DNA of 7,970 bases from a bacterium (GTDB lineage Bacteria; Bacillota_I; Bacilli_A; RFN20; DUOF01), in NCBI GenBank assembly GCA_012839015.1, contig DUOF01000100.1:1-7970 (forward strand), read 5' to 3'. The number at the start of each line of letters is the position of its first letter. The stretch's first letter is position 1. Below are positions 1 to 6,100 of the stretch, piece after piece. The position numbers were made by a program, and so were the translations under genes. The notes below the pieces were generated by a model, which saw only the letters and a program-made list of their open reading frames with translations, had not been told where the DNA came from and did no database searches.

Positions 1-236
1 AGTCGATGAAGATGATAGTTCATAGTCTTTACTTTATCTAAAATAGATAGGGAGTCAGCAAGTACTACTATACCACTATCTTCACTATTGCTAAGTAATG
101 ATTTCTCTAACTTACGCAGATTTTTGTTTTCTCTTATTAGAATTCCCCAAATGGGAGTAATAGCTTTAGTCTCTCCTACTAGTTCACTATCATCATAAAC
201 ATACTTACCAAGGATTGATCCAAATACTTTACCCAT
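1..236 (-). CDS. Hypothetical protein, 3' part, cut by the left edge; probably the continuation of the gene at 242-586
   Basis: An open frame of 78 codons runs from an ATG at 236 to the window edge without a stop. Its product starts MGKVFGSILGKYVYDD and ends in a charged, Lys- and Leu-rich stretch. I do not recognise the family. The ATG lies 5 bases after the stop of the upstream frame and has no clear Shine-Dalgarno site, which argues against an independent start. The same frame is open further upstream, back to a stop at 281-279, and reads sensibly there (KGFIPFNDIVLNKMGK). The simplest reading is that this is the second half of one gene whose first half is at 242-586, joined by a -1 shift. 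A separate, translationally coupled gene remains possible. Confidence 0.5.
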   Translation of the reverse strand, partial: MGKVFGSILGKYVYDDSELVGETKAITPIWGILIRENKNLRKLEKSLLSNSEDSGIVVLADSLSILDKVKTMNYHLHR

Positions 237-241
237 CTTGT

Positions 242-586
242 TTAAGACAATGTCATTAAAAGGAATAAACCCTTTGCCTTAGTATTGCTATCTAAATGAG
301 GCATTACAATAATACCAGTCTGTCTTATCGTATTTAAATGATCATTACTTAAATGAAGAAGCTGTCTTTTTATTTGAACAATTAAATTAAGACAGGCATC
401 ATTAAAGGTTAAATCTTTAACGATGCCCTCGCTAATACTCTCATAACCGAAAGAAAACATATGTTCTTTAATACGATTAAACAAGTCAAAGCATCTAGAT
501 ATTATTGCTTTATCATCATAATTCCAATTACTAAATATTCTTCGAAATTCATTCTCATCACTAATTAATCTAAAAGACTCGGGCAA
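242..586 (-). CDS. Hypothetical protein, N-terminal part of a possibly frameshifted gene
   Basis: This 114-residue frame starts at a TTG at 586. The TTG is chosen because AGGAG (598-594, extended as AGGAGTGAT) lies 7 bases upstream and no better ATG fits. The product begins MPESFRLISDENEFRRIFSN and looks soluble and mostly helical, with no signal peptide, membrane segment or motif I recognise. The last nine residues (GLFLLMTLS) are unlike the rest, as expected if the true frame is left before the end. The -1 frame continues the protein as KGFIPFNDIV and stays open to the window edge. It lies 56 bases downstream of the gerM stop on the same strand, so it may be read from the gerM promoter. Paired inverted repeats at 596-631 occupy that gap. 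No function is assigned. Confidence 0.6.
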   Translation of the reverse strand: MPESFRLISDENEFRRIFSNWNYDDKAIISRCFDLFNRIKEHMFSFGYESISEGIVKDLTFNDACLNLIVQIKRQLLHLSNDHLNTIRQTGIIVMPHLDSNTKAKGLFLLMTLS

Positions 587-595
587 AATATCACT

Positions 596-631
596 CCTAA
601 TTTATATAATTAGGATTGCCCTATTTTTAGG
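596..631 (-). promoter_or_regulatory. Paired inverted repeats overlapping the ribosome binding site of the downstream gene
   Basis: A 7-bp perfect inverted repeat (CCTAATT at 596-602, AATTAGG at 608-614, 5-base loop) is followed by a shorter one (CCTATTTTTAGG, 620-631). Both have CCTA...TAGG ends. In the minus-strand transcript the last arm of the larger hairpin contains the AGG of the AGGAG ribosome binding site for the TTG start at 586. No T-run follows, so a terminator is unlikely. It could be an operator or a structure that hides the ribosome binding site; the sequence alone does not decide. Confidence 0.35.
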
Positions 632-642
632 TTCTTATTTAC

Positions 643-1644
643 TTAAATCTTAAATTCATTAATAATAATTGCACTAACCGCAGTATCATTATAGTCTGGA
701 TATCCGTTTACTGAAACAGCTTCATCATTAACTTCAAACATGAAGTTAACCGCAATATTGTTTAAGTCTTCATAGATTAATTTAAATACTTCATAGATTT
801 TCTCATTCATAATATTCTCCTCAATTAGTGAATTAACTATTAAAGGAATACTTATTTCATCCTCCTCAAAGATAACACTTTGATCTTTATCTAAGTATGA
901 CATGACACCTAGACTCTTGTATCCGCTTAGTACTGAAGGTGTTGTTTTTAGGGCGTTAAAGATAGTTTTATTGATACTTTCTTCAGGCTTAACTCTTCTA
1001 GTAACTGGGACGTAAACTTCTTCTCCGTTTATCTTCTTTTCATAAAAGATAGTAACTGAAACGGTATCTAGGATATCACCAGAGGTATCATGGTATTTAT
1101 TAATACCTATTGCCTTTGTAAGGATACTTGGTAGAGGTGTTCCTCCTACTGGCATTCTTTCAATCTTTTGTCCCGATACACTCAGGGTTACTCCTTCTAT
1201 TTCATCATACTGCATCAAACTCCAAGTAAGGCCTTCAATAATTTGGTTCTCCTTGGAAACATCATAATCATTGAATTCTTCCGAAAAGTCTACATTTAAG
1301 ATATTATTGTCTAGTTCAATACTATTAATTGAGACACTGCTTGAAAGTAGCGGATGATAACCCTTGTCTTCTACCGGACTACCTTCTCTCAATAAATTTA
1401 AGACACTAATAATATCTTCTGATAAGGTATCCTTTTTAGTAAATGAAAGTGAAAGTGGTACCAACACCTCATCATCCGACAAGATATAAATCTTTCTAGA
1501 AGTTAAATCCTCATTTAAATCTACTTGAATTTCCTCGATTAGGTCTTCATTTAATGAATTTAAAATGATTGCTCCTAGTGTTATAGCAATAGCTAACACT
1601 GGGAAAATAAAGATATAAAAGCGCTTGTTTAAAATTTTTTTCAT
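643..1644 (-). CDS. gerM: GerM-domain protein, membrane-anchored, sporulation-associated
   Basis: In B. subtilis GerM is a mother-cell protein made under sigma-E that helps assemble the SpoIIQ-SpoIIIAH channel at the engulfed forespore. This 333-residue protein has a short basic N-terminus, one hydrophobic segment (about residues 9-30), then an extracytoplasmic part with two GerM-like units. The first (about 50-170) shows the family pattern NNILNVDFSEEF (113-124) followed by a hydrophobic strand pattern EGVTLSVSGQK (150-160). The second (about 190-330) repeats it more loosely, with YVPVTRRVKPEES at 211-223. Length is close to the usual two-domain protein. I see no lipobox cysteine near the N-terminus, so it should be anchored by its transmembrane helix rather than by lipid. 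The ATG has a strong GGAGG 7 bases upstream. A terminator separates it from gerE, so it needs its own promoter; a CATAAATT box lies at 1672-1665. Family confidence is good, orthology moderate. Confidence 0.8.
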   Translation of the reverse strand: MKKILNKRFYIFIFPVLAIAITLGAIILNSLNEDLIEEIQVDLNEDLTSRKIYILSDDEVLVPLSLSFTKKDTLSEDIISVLNLLREGSPVEDKGYHPLLSSSVSINSIELDNNILNVDFSEEFNDYDVSKENQIIEGLTWSLMQYDEIEGVTLSVSGQKIERMPVGGTPLPSILTKAIGINKYHDTSGDILDTVSVTIFYEKKINGEEVYVPVTRRVKPEESINKTIFNALKTTPSVLSGYKSLGVMSYLDKDQSVIFEEDEISIPLIVNSLIEENIMNEKIYEVFKLIYEDLNNIAVNFMFEVNDEAVSVNGYPDYNDTAVSAIIINEFKI

Positions 1645-1664
1645 ACTTATTCCTCCATCACTAA

Positions 1665-1672
1665 AATTTATG
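1665..1672 (-). promoter_or_regulatory. Candidate sigma-E type -10 box (CATAAATT) of gerM
   Basis: CATAAATT fits the CATAnnnT core of sigma-E -10 elements. It ends 8 bases before the GGAGG site (1656-1652), so the start of transcription would fall just before the ribosome binding site. No convincing -35 is visible. It is the only good promoter candidate between the gerE terminator and gerM, and it matches the known sigma-E control of gerM in B. subtilis. Confidence 0.4.
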
Positions 1673-1689
1673 GGGTTAATAAGTTATTT

Positions 1690-1729
1690 GTTACAAAAAT
1701 TAAAATAACCTCAATTGCTTGAGGTTATT
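1690..1729 (-). terminator. Rho-independent terminator after gerE, closing the mutS2-uvrC-gerE direction
   Basis: An 11-bp perfect stem (AATAACCTCAA at 1704-1714 and TTGAGGTTATT at 1719-1729) has a 4-base loop. On the minus strand it is followed by TTTTAATTTTTG, a good U-tract. It lies 25 bases beyond the gerE stop and before gerM, so it separates these two sporulation genes transcriptionally. Confidence 0.85.
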
Positions 1730-1753
1730 ATATTTCTATTTGTTTTAATCATA

Positions 1754-1933
1754 TTAGTTCAACAACGCTTGAGCTCTACCCTTGACACCAAGTTTTTGAA
1801 TAACGTTAGAAATGTGATTCCTAACTGTCTTTTCGCTAATAAATAGTAAGGAAGCTATTTCTGAAGTTGTTTTGTTGCTAACTAATAGATCAAAAACTTC
1901 CTTCTCACGAGCAGTTAAGATCGATGGCATCAT
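1754..1933 (-). CDS. gerE: GerE-like LuxR-type helix-turn-helix regulator of late sporulation
   Basis: GerE is the small, stand-alone LuxR-type DNA-binding protein that, with sigma-K, adjusts coat-gene expression in the mother cell. This 59-residue product contains LTAREKEVFDLLVSNKTTSE, then an SEKTVRNHIS recognition-helix segment (34-43) and the QKLGVKGRAQA end of the domain. As I remember it, B. subtilis GerE is nearly the same across this stretch. There is no receiver domain. The start is one of two adjacent ATGs (1933 or 1930), with GGAGG 5 or 8 bases upstream. The gene lies 35 bases after the uvrC stop, so it may be read from the repair operon, but a CATACAATA box in that gap suggests its own sporulation promoter. 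The protein ends about ten residues before the usual C-terminus, losing much of the last helix; a -1 frame would add VELI in place of LN. The position beside uvrC and gerM supports true orthology. Confidence 0.85.
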   Translation of the reverse strand: MMPSILTAREKEVFDLLVSNKTTSEIASLLFISEKTVRNHISNVIQKLGVKGRAQALLN

Positions 1934-1952
1934 TCAAACCTCCATACTACTA

Positions 1953-1961
1953 TATTGTATG
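1953..1961 (-). promoter_or_regulatory. Candidate sigma-E/sigma-K -10 box (CATACAATA) of gerE
   Basis: CATACAATA matches both the sigma-E (CATACAnT) and sigma-K (CATAnnnTA) -10 patterns. It lies inside the 35-base gap between the uvrC stop and gerE and ends 9 bases before GGAGG (1943-1939). The upstream -35 region falls in the end of uvrC and shows no strong match. In B. subtilis gerE is transcribed by sigma-K, which fits. Confidence 0.5.
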
Positions 1962-1968
1962 CTCAAAC

Positions 1969-3717
1969 TTATTCTTTGCTATCTTTATTTAGAGTTTCTA
2001 GTAAAGAATAGGCGACATTTTTAGGTATATATTGACTAAGTTCTTCTACCCTTGCTTTTCTAATTTCTGCAAGGCTACCAAAAGCACTTAGTAAAACCGC
2101 TTTTCTTTTTTTACCTAAACCTTTTATATCATCCAATATAGAAGCAGTTAATGACTTGCTTCTTTTATTTATATGCGACTTGATTGCAAAACGGTGCACT
2201 TCTTCTTGCATATTTACTAGAAAGTAGAATAAAGCACTCTTTTTATCAAGTTTAATTTCTTCACCTTTAGCATTTATAAGTCCTCTAGTAACGTGTTTAT
2301 TATTTTTTACTAAAGCACAAAAATCAATATCTAGATTTAGTTCACTTAGTAATTCTCTTGCTATATTAAGCTGATTAAGTCCCCCGTCTAAGATAATTAG
2401 ATCGGGTTTATAATCATCTTCTGAAATAATTCTAAATAGTCTTCGATATAAGACTTCTCTAGTGCTAGCTAGGTCATCTTTCTTCTCTTCACCTTTAATA
2501 AGATATTTACGGTATAAGTTCTTGTTGGGTAGACCGTTTTGATAGGCAACCTTGACTCCTACTGCGGCCTCACCTGCAAGGTGAGATATATCATATAGTT
2601 CAATGATATTGGCACTTTTAATACCCAGCATTGAAGTTAACTCGCTTAAGATCTTTTTAGTGTCTTTTGCTTTAGCAAATTCGATTTGTAATTCTTTAAT
2701 AGCGTTTTCTCCGACCATATCAAGGATTTCTTTTTTCTTGCCTATCTTAGCATTACTTACTTTTATCTCAAGCGTTTCACCTAAAAGTTCACTATCTAAA
2801 TACTCTGGTACAATTATTTCTTTGGGTTTTAATCTATTTTGGTAATAAGCAATAATATATGATTCAAAATTCTCGGCCATTTCACCGATTAATTCAAACG
2901 ATTTACTCTCCTTGCTTATGAGTAAGCCGTTTCGATAAATAAACGTTACAATGGCCAAATAACCCTCATTAAAGTGGGCAGAGAAGAAATCAATACTCTC
3001 ATTTTTATTTAACTCAACGTTTTGTTTAATGGTTAAGTAGTCAATATACTCTAGCATAGTTTTATATTTACTAGCTTCTTCAAACTCTAGTTTAGCTGCA
3101 GCCTTTTCCATTCTTTCAACGACCTTACTTCTAACATAACCAGTTTCCCCATTATAAAACTCAATTACCTTATCGACATAAGGTAAGTACTCTTCTTCAC
3201 TTACTTCTTTAAAGCAGTATCCTAGACACATATCTAAATGATAATAAAAACAAGGTTCTTTGCTATTACTCTTACACTTCTTTAATGGAAAGATATAATT
3301 TAATAAATCAATAGATTTATATGCAGCGGTTGAATTGGAGAAAGGACCAAAGTATTTAGCATTCTTGTCTTTAGTAGTTCTAGCTATCTCTAAAGTAGGA
3401 TAGCCATTAGTAGCTAACTTAACATAAGGATAGCGTTTATCATCTTTTAGTAAAACATTATATCTAGGACTATGCTTTTTAACTAAATTAGCTTCTAGGA
3501 GTAAAGCTTCCTTTTCACTCTTAGTGATGATGGTATCAAAGTCTCTAACTTTAGAGACCATCATAGCGGTCTTACCATCATGTGCCTTAACAAAGTATTG
3601 GCTAACCCTTTTTTTAAGGTTTTTAGCCTTACCAATATAAATAATTTTACCTTTTTCATCTTTCATTAAGTAGCATCCTGGCTTTTCACTAAGTAAGGAT
3701 ATTTTTTGTTTAAGCAT
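1969..3717 (-). CDS. uvrC: UvrABC excinuclease subunit C
   Basis: UvrC joins the UvrB-DNA complex and makes both incisions around a lesion in nucleotide excision repair. The 582-residue length is normal. Seen in order: the GIY-YIG nuclease (residues 12-90; GCYLMKD, YIGKAKNL, Arg37, Glu75), which cuts 3' of the lesion; four cysteines (148, 156, 164, 168) suited to the [4Fe-4S] cluster known in the family; the UVR segment for UvrB contact (about 200-228, EKAAAKLEFEEA); the RNase H-like 5' nuclease (YDISHLAGE at 375-383, ILDGGLNQLN at 442-451, EEVHRFA at 505-511), with Asp376, Asp444 and His508 as likely catalytic residues; and a C-terminal helix-hairpin-helix region (about 525-582). The first GIY reads GCY, a common variant. 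The ATG has a strong AGGAGG site. It starts 17 bases after the mutS2 stop, so the two form an operon. Confidence 0.97.
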   Translation of the reverse strand: MLKQKISLLSEKPGCYLMKDEKGKIIYIGKAKNLKKRVSQYFVKAHDGKTAMMVSKVRDFDTIITKSEKEALLLEANLVKKHSPRYNVLLKDDKRYPYVKLATNGYPTLEIARTTKDKNAKYFGPFSNSTAAYKSIDLLNYIFPLKKCKSNSKEPCFYYHLDMCLGYCFKEVSEEEYLPYVDKVIEFYNGETGYVRSKVVERMEKAAAKLEFEEASKYKTMLEYIDYLTIKQNVELNKNESIDFFSAHFNEGYLAIVTFIYRNGLLISKESKSFELIGEMAENFESYIIAYYQNRLKPKEIIVPEYLDSELLGETLEIKVSNAKIGKKKEILDMVGENAIKELQIEFAKAKDTKKILSELTSMLGIKSANIIELYDISHLAGEAAVGVKVAYQNGLPNKNLYRKYLIKGEEKKDDLASTREVLYRRLFRIISEDDYKPDLIILDGGLNQLNIARELLSELNLDIDFCALVKNNKHVTRGLINAKGEEIKLDKKSALFYFLVNMQEEVHRFAIKSHINKRSKSLTASILDDIKGLGKKRKAVLLSAFGSLAEIRKARVEELSQYIPKNVAYSLLETLNKDSKE

Positions 3718-3734
3718 TTACTCCCTCCTTCCTT

Positions 3735-6020
3735 TTATTTTAATTCGACTATTGTAGCGCCTTGCCCGCCTTCGTTCATACCGCCGTAACGGTAAGATTT
3801 AACAAAACTCAGAGTATCTAGGTATTCACGGATTCCTTTAGCTAGTTTTCCACTGCCAAATCCGTGAACTATCCTGACACTTTCTAATTTGTTTACCAGA
3901 GCACTATTTAGGTATTCATCAAGTAGTAAGAGTGACTCTTCTACTCTTTTGCCTATCAGGTTTAATTCCAGTGAAGGTGAACCAGTTTTATTAATAGTAG
4001 TAAATTCAACCTTCTTGCTTTCTTTTTTAACAGCGACTCTTTTAAGGTCGCTTCCATCTACTTTAAGAGTAATGTTACCAATACTTACATCATATAGATC
4101 ATTTTTAATACTGGTTATCTTACCCTCTTTATTTAGTGAGACTATCTTAACTAAGTCATCGATCTTAAAGGTAATATTACTACTAGTTTTCTCTTCTTCT
4201 TGAGGTTTATTTAAGTCCTCTAGGTCCTTGATGGCCTTTAAGGCGTGGTGAGGTTTAATTGTCTTATTTTGCCTTAAATCAAGCAATATCTTATCGACCT
4301 CACGCTTACTTTCATTAACTAGGTTTTCTATTTCCTTGTTAGCCTCTTCTTTAGTCTTGGCAATTAGCTTATCTAACTCTATTTCTTTTTTATCTAACCT
4401 TGCTTCTTTTTCTTGGAGTAGTTTTAGTTTAAGTTCACTCTCTTCTAGTTTTACCTGTAAAGTATCAATTATTTTCTTACTACTAGAAGCATACTCCTCT
4501 TGATATTCATTAGCCTTCTTAATAATCTCTTCATTTAACCCTTTTCTTCTAGCTATCTCAAAAGCATATGATTTGCCTATTTCATTGTCTAGTAGTCTAA
4601 AGGTTGGTTTAATTGAAGTATTATCAAACTCCATCGCACTTATTCTTAGATTATTATTAGAAGCTGCGAAAGCTTTTAAATTATCATAGTGGGTAGTAGT
4701 TAGTAAATAACTATTACTCTTGCTTAAATAATCAATAATAGCCATAGCTAGGGCTTCACCTTCACTTGGATTAGTACCAGAACCTAACTCATCTAATAAG
4801 ATTAGTGAATTACTAGATGAGTTATCAATAATCTCAATTATATTGGAAATATGAGAGGTAAAGGTAGAGAGTGAATCAATGATTGATTGAGAATCTCCGA
4901 TATCGGCATAAAAATTGGTGAATATTGGTAGACGTGCTTCATGATCTACACTTATAAGCAAGCCACATTGATTCATGTATGAAAGAAGCCCTAGTGTTTT
5001 TAAGGCCACTGTTTTACCTCCAGCGTTTGGTCCGCTGATAATTAGTACTTTACCCGTATCTCCTCCTAGGATGAAGTCATTGGCAATTACTTCATCTTGT
5101 CTAATAAGTGGGTGCCTTGCACCTTTTAGTACTAGTCTATCTTCTTCAATAGTAGCCTTTTTGGCATTAATCTCTTTAGCATACTTAGCTTTAGCAAACT
5201 TATAATCAAAATCTACAACTACATTATAATTAATTGTTAATTCATCTATGTAGTTAACAATGTAATTACTTAGATTCTTTAATATTTTAATAATCTCTTC
5301 ATTTTCAGTTTGTTTTAGTTTGTTAATCCTTTGACTTATCTTATAGGTAACTTCTGGTTCGACATAACTTGTATAACCACTTGAAGATTCCTCAACGATG
5401 ATTCCGCCTAGTTTATACTTGTTTGAAGCATTAAGCGCTAAAACATACTTGTTGTTCTTGTAGTGAATATTAGTGTCATTTAATAAAGTTGAATGTTTGG
5501 CTATTATCTCTTTTAGCTTATCTTTTATCTTCCCTTCACTTTCAAATAATTCCTGTCTTATCTTTTTAAGGGTAAGACTAGCGTCATCTTTTATACCTTT
5601 GTCTTCATTAAGCACTTTATCTAGTCTCTCAGCAATACTAGTAAGTTCTAAACTAGAATTAACAAGACTAGTAAAATAGAGATAATCTTTCTTAGTAACT
5701 TTCTTATAATAGTTTCTGATCTCTTTAATACCCTTAAGTAAGAGTCTTATATTATAAAGTTCATTAATACTTAAGTAAGAATTCTTCTCAAGTCTTTCTA
5801 AGGAAGTAGTAATATCACTTATATTATATAAAGATGGTACTCCGTGAGTATGAAGAAGTCTTAGAGCTTCATCAGTTCTTTCAAGTTCTTCTTTAAGATA
5901 ATCTTTATTAGTAGAAAAACTAAGGTCCCCAAGGGCCCTCTTGTTAATATCCATTACTGCTAGTTTAACTAATTTTTCCTTAATCAAATTAAACTCTAAG
6001 ACTAATTCTATATTGTTCAT
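3735..6020 (-). CDS. mutS2: MutS2 family ATPase with Smr domain
   Basis: MutS2 is a MutS-like ATPase not used in mismatch repair; family members act on recombination intermediates and, in B. subtilis, on stalled or collided ribosomes. The product is 761 residues from this start. Visible parts: an N-terminal MutS core (ELVLEFNLIKEKL at the start), Walker A GPNAGGKT (330-337), signature ADIGDSQSI (372-380), Walker B LILLDELGSGTNPSEG (406-421), switch His in TTTHYD (441-446), a long Lys/Glu coiled coil (about 496-586), a KOW-like segment (about 617-661), and a C-terminal Smr domain (683-761) with HGFGSG (719-724). The usual LDLRG of Smr reads LNLIG here (686-690). I prefer the ATG at 6020 because GGTGAG lies just before it and MNNIELVLEF aligns with the family start; an in-frame ATG at 6032 has no ribosome site. 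First gene of an operon with uvrC, divergent from rnhC. Confidence 0.96.
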   Translation of the reverse strand: MNNIELVLEFNLIKEKLVKLAVMDINKRALGDLSFSTNKDYLKEELERTDEALRLLHTHGVPSLYNISDITTSLERLEKNSYLSINELYNIRLLLKGIKEIRNYYKKVTKKDYLYFTSLVNSSLELTSIAERLDKVLNEDKGIKDDASLTLKKIRQELFESEGKIKDKLKEIIAKHSTLLNDTNIHYKNNKYVLALNASNKYKLGGIIVEESSSGYTSYVEPEVTYKISQRINKLKQTENEEIIKILKNLSNYIVNYIDELTINYNVVVDFDYKFAKAKYAKEINAKKATIEEDRLVLKGARHPLIRQDEVIANDFILGGDTGKVLIISGPNAGGKTVALKTLGLLSYMNQCGLLISVDHEARLPIFTNFYADIGDSQSIIDSLSTFTSHISNIIEIIDNSSSNSLILLDELGSGTNPSEGEALAMAIIDYLSKSNSYLLTTTHYDNLKAFAASNNNLRISAMEFDNTSIKPTFRLLDNEIGKSYAFEIARRKGLNEEIIKKANEYQEEYASSSKKIIDTLQVKLEESELKLKLLQEKEARLDKKEIELDKLIAKTKEEANKEIENLVNESKREVDKILLDLRQNKTIKPHHALKAIKDLEDLNKPQEEEKTSSNITFKIDDLVKIVSLNKEGKITSIKNDLYDVSIGNITLKVDGSDLKRVAVKKESKKVEFTTINKTGSPSLELNLIGKRVEESLLLLDEYLNSALVNKLESVRIVHGFGSGKLAKGIREYLDTLSFVKSYRYGGMNEGGQGATIVELK
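4785..4824. repeat. 11-bp perfect inverted repeat inside mutS2
   Basis: TAACTCATCTA (4785-4795) and TAGATGAGTTA (4814-4824) are perfect inverted arms with an 18-base loop. The repeat covers the Walker B codons (LDELG) and the Ser/Asn-rich residues before them. The reading frame explains one arm fully, so it may be coincidental. Confidence 0.5.
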
Positions 6021-6040
6021 TTTCTCACCCATTTTTTAAA

Positions 6041-6052
6041 TTTGGTCCCAAA
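6041..6052. promoter_or_regulatory. Operator-like dyad TTTGGTCCCAAA at the mutS2 transcription start
   Basis: TTTGG and CCAAA are perfect inverted arms around a 2-base centre. The dyad begins one base downstream of the predicted mutS2 -10 box (6059-6054) and covers the expected transcription start near 6047. It does not match the CGAAC...GTTCG pattern of Gram-positive LexA boxes. A regulator site is possible, but 5-bp arms could occur by chance. Confidence 0.3.
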
Positions 6053-6053
6053 C

Positions 6054-6081
6054 ATTATAACATTTCTTAAAAATATGTTAA
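6054..6081 (-). promoter_or_regulatory. Housekeeping promoter of the mutS2-uvrC operon
   Basis: On the minus strand TTAACA (6081-6076) and a perfect TATAAT (6059-6054) are separated by 16 bases, and TG one base before the -10 makes it an extended -10. The predicted start near 6047 gives a leader of about 27 bases before the ATG at 6020. This is a good sigma-A type promoter and the best in the window. Confidence 0.75.
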
Positions 6082-6084
6082 AAT
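6076..6084 (+). promoter_or_regulatory. Candidate extended -10 promoter of rnhC, overlapping the mutS2 -35
   Basis: TGTTAAAAT reads as an extended -10 (TG, one base, TAAAAT). Its first six bases are also the mutS2 -35 on the other strand. No good -35 is seen, and the start near 6091 would leave a very short leader. An alternative -10 is TATAAC at 6056-6061, which would give a leader of about 30 bases. Either way the two divergent promoters share DNA. Confidence 0.4.
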
Positions 6085-6100
6085 ATAAGTGGTGATATTA

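Noticed and set aside
2603..2845. Open frame on the plus strand inside uvrC
   Set aside because: It lies opposite a well-conserved part of uvrC, has no ribosome site, and its hydrophobic product is typical of the reverse strand of AT-rich genes.
3541..3558. Short hairpin GTCTCTA...TAGAGAC near the start of uvrC
   Set aside because: Only 7 bp within coding sequence, with no T-run and no position suggesting attenuation.
3889..5679. Several plus-strand open frames inside mutS2
   Set aside because: All are antisense to conserved mutS2 codons, and their Ser/Leu-rich products match no family I recognise.
6031..6100. Riboswitch, T-box or small RNA in the rnhC-mutS2 gap
   Set aside because: The gap is too short and is fully used by promoters and ribosome sites.
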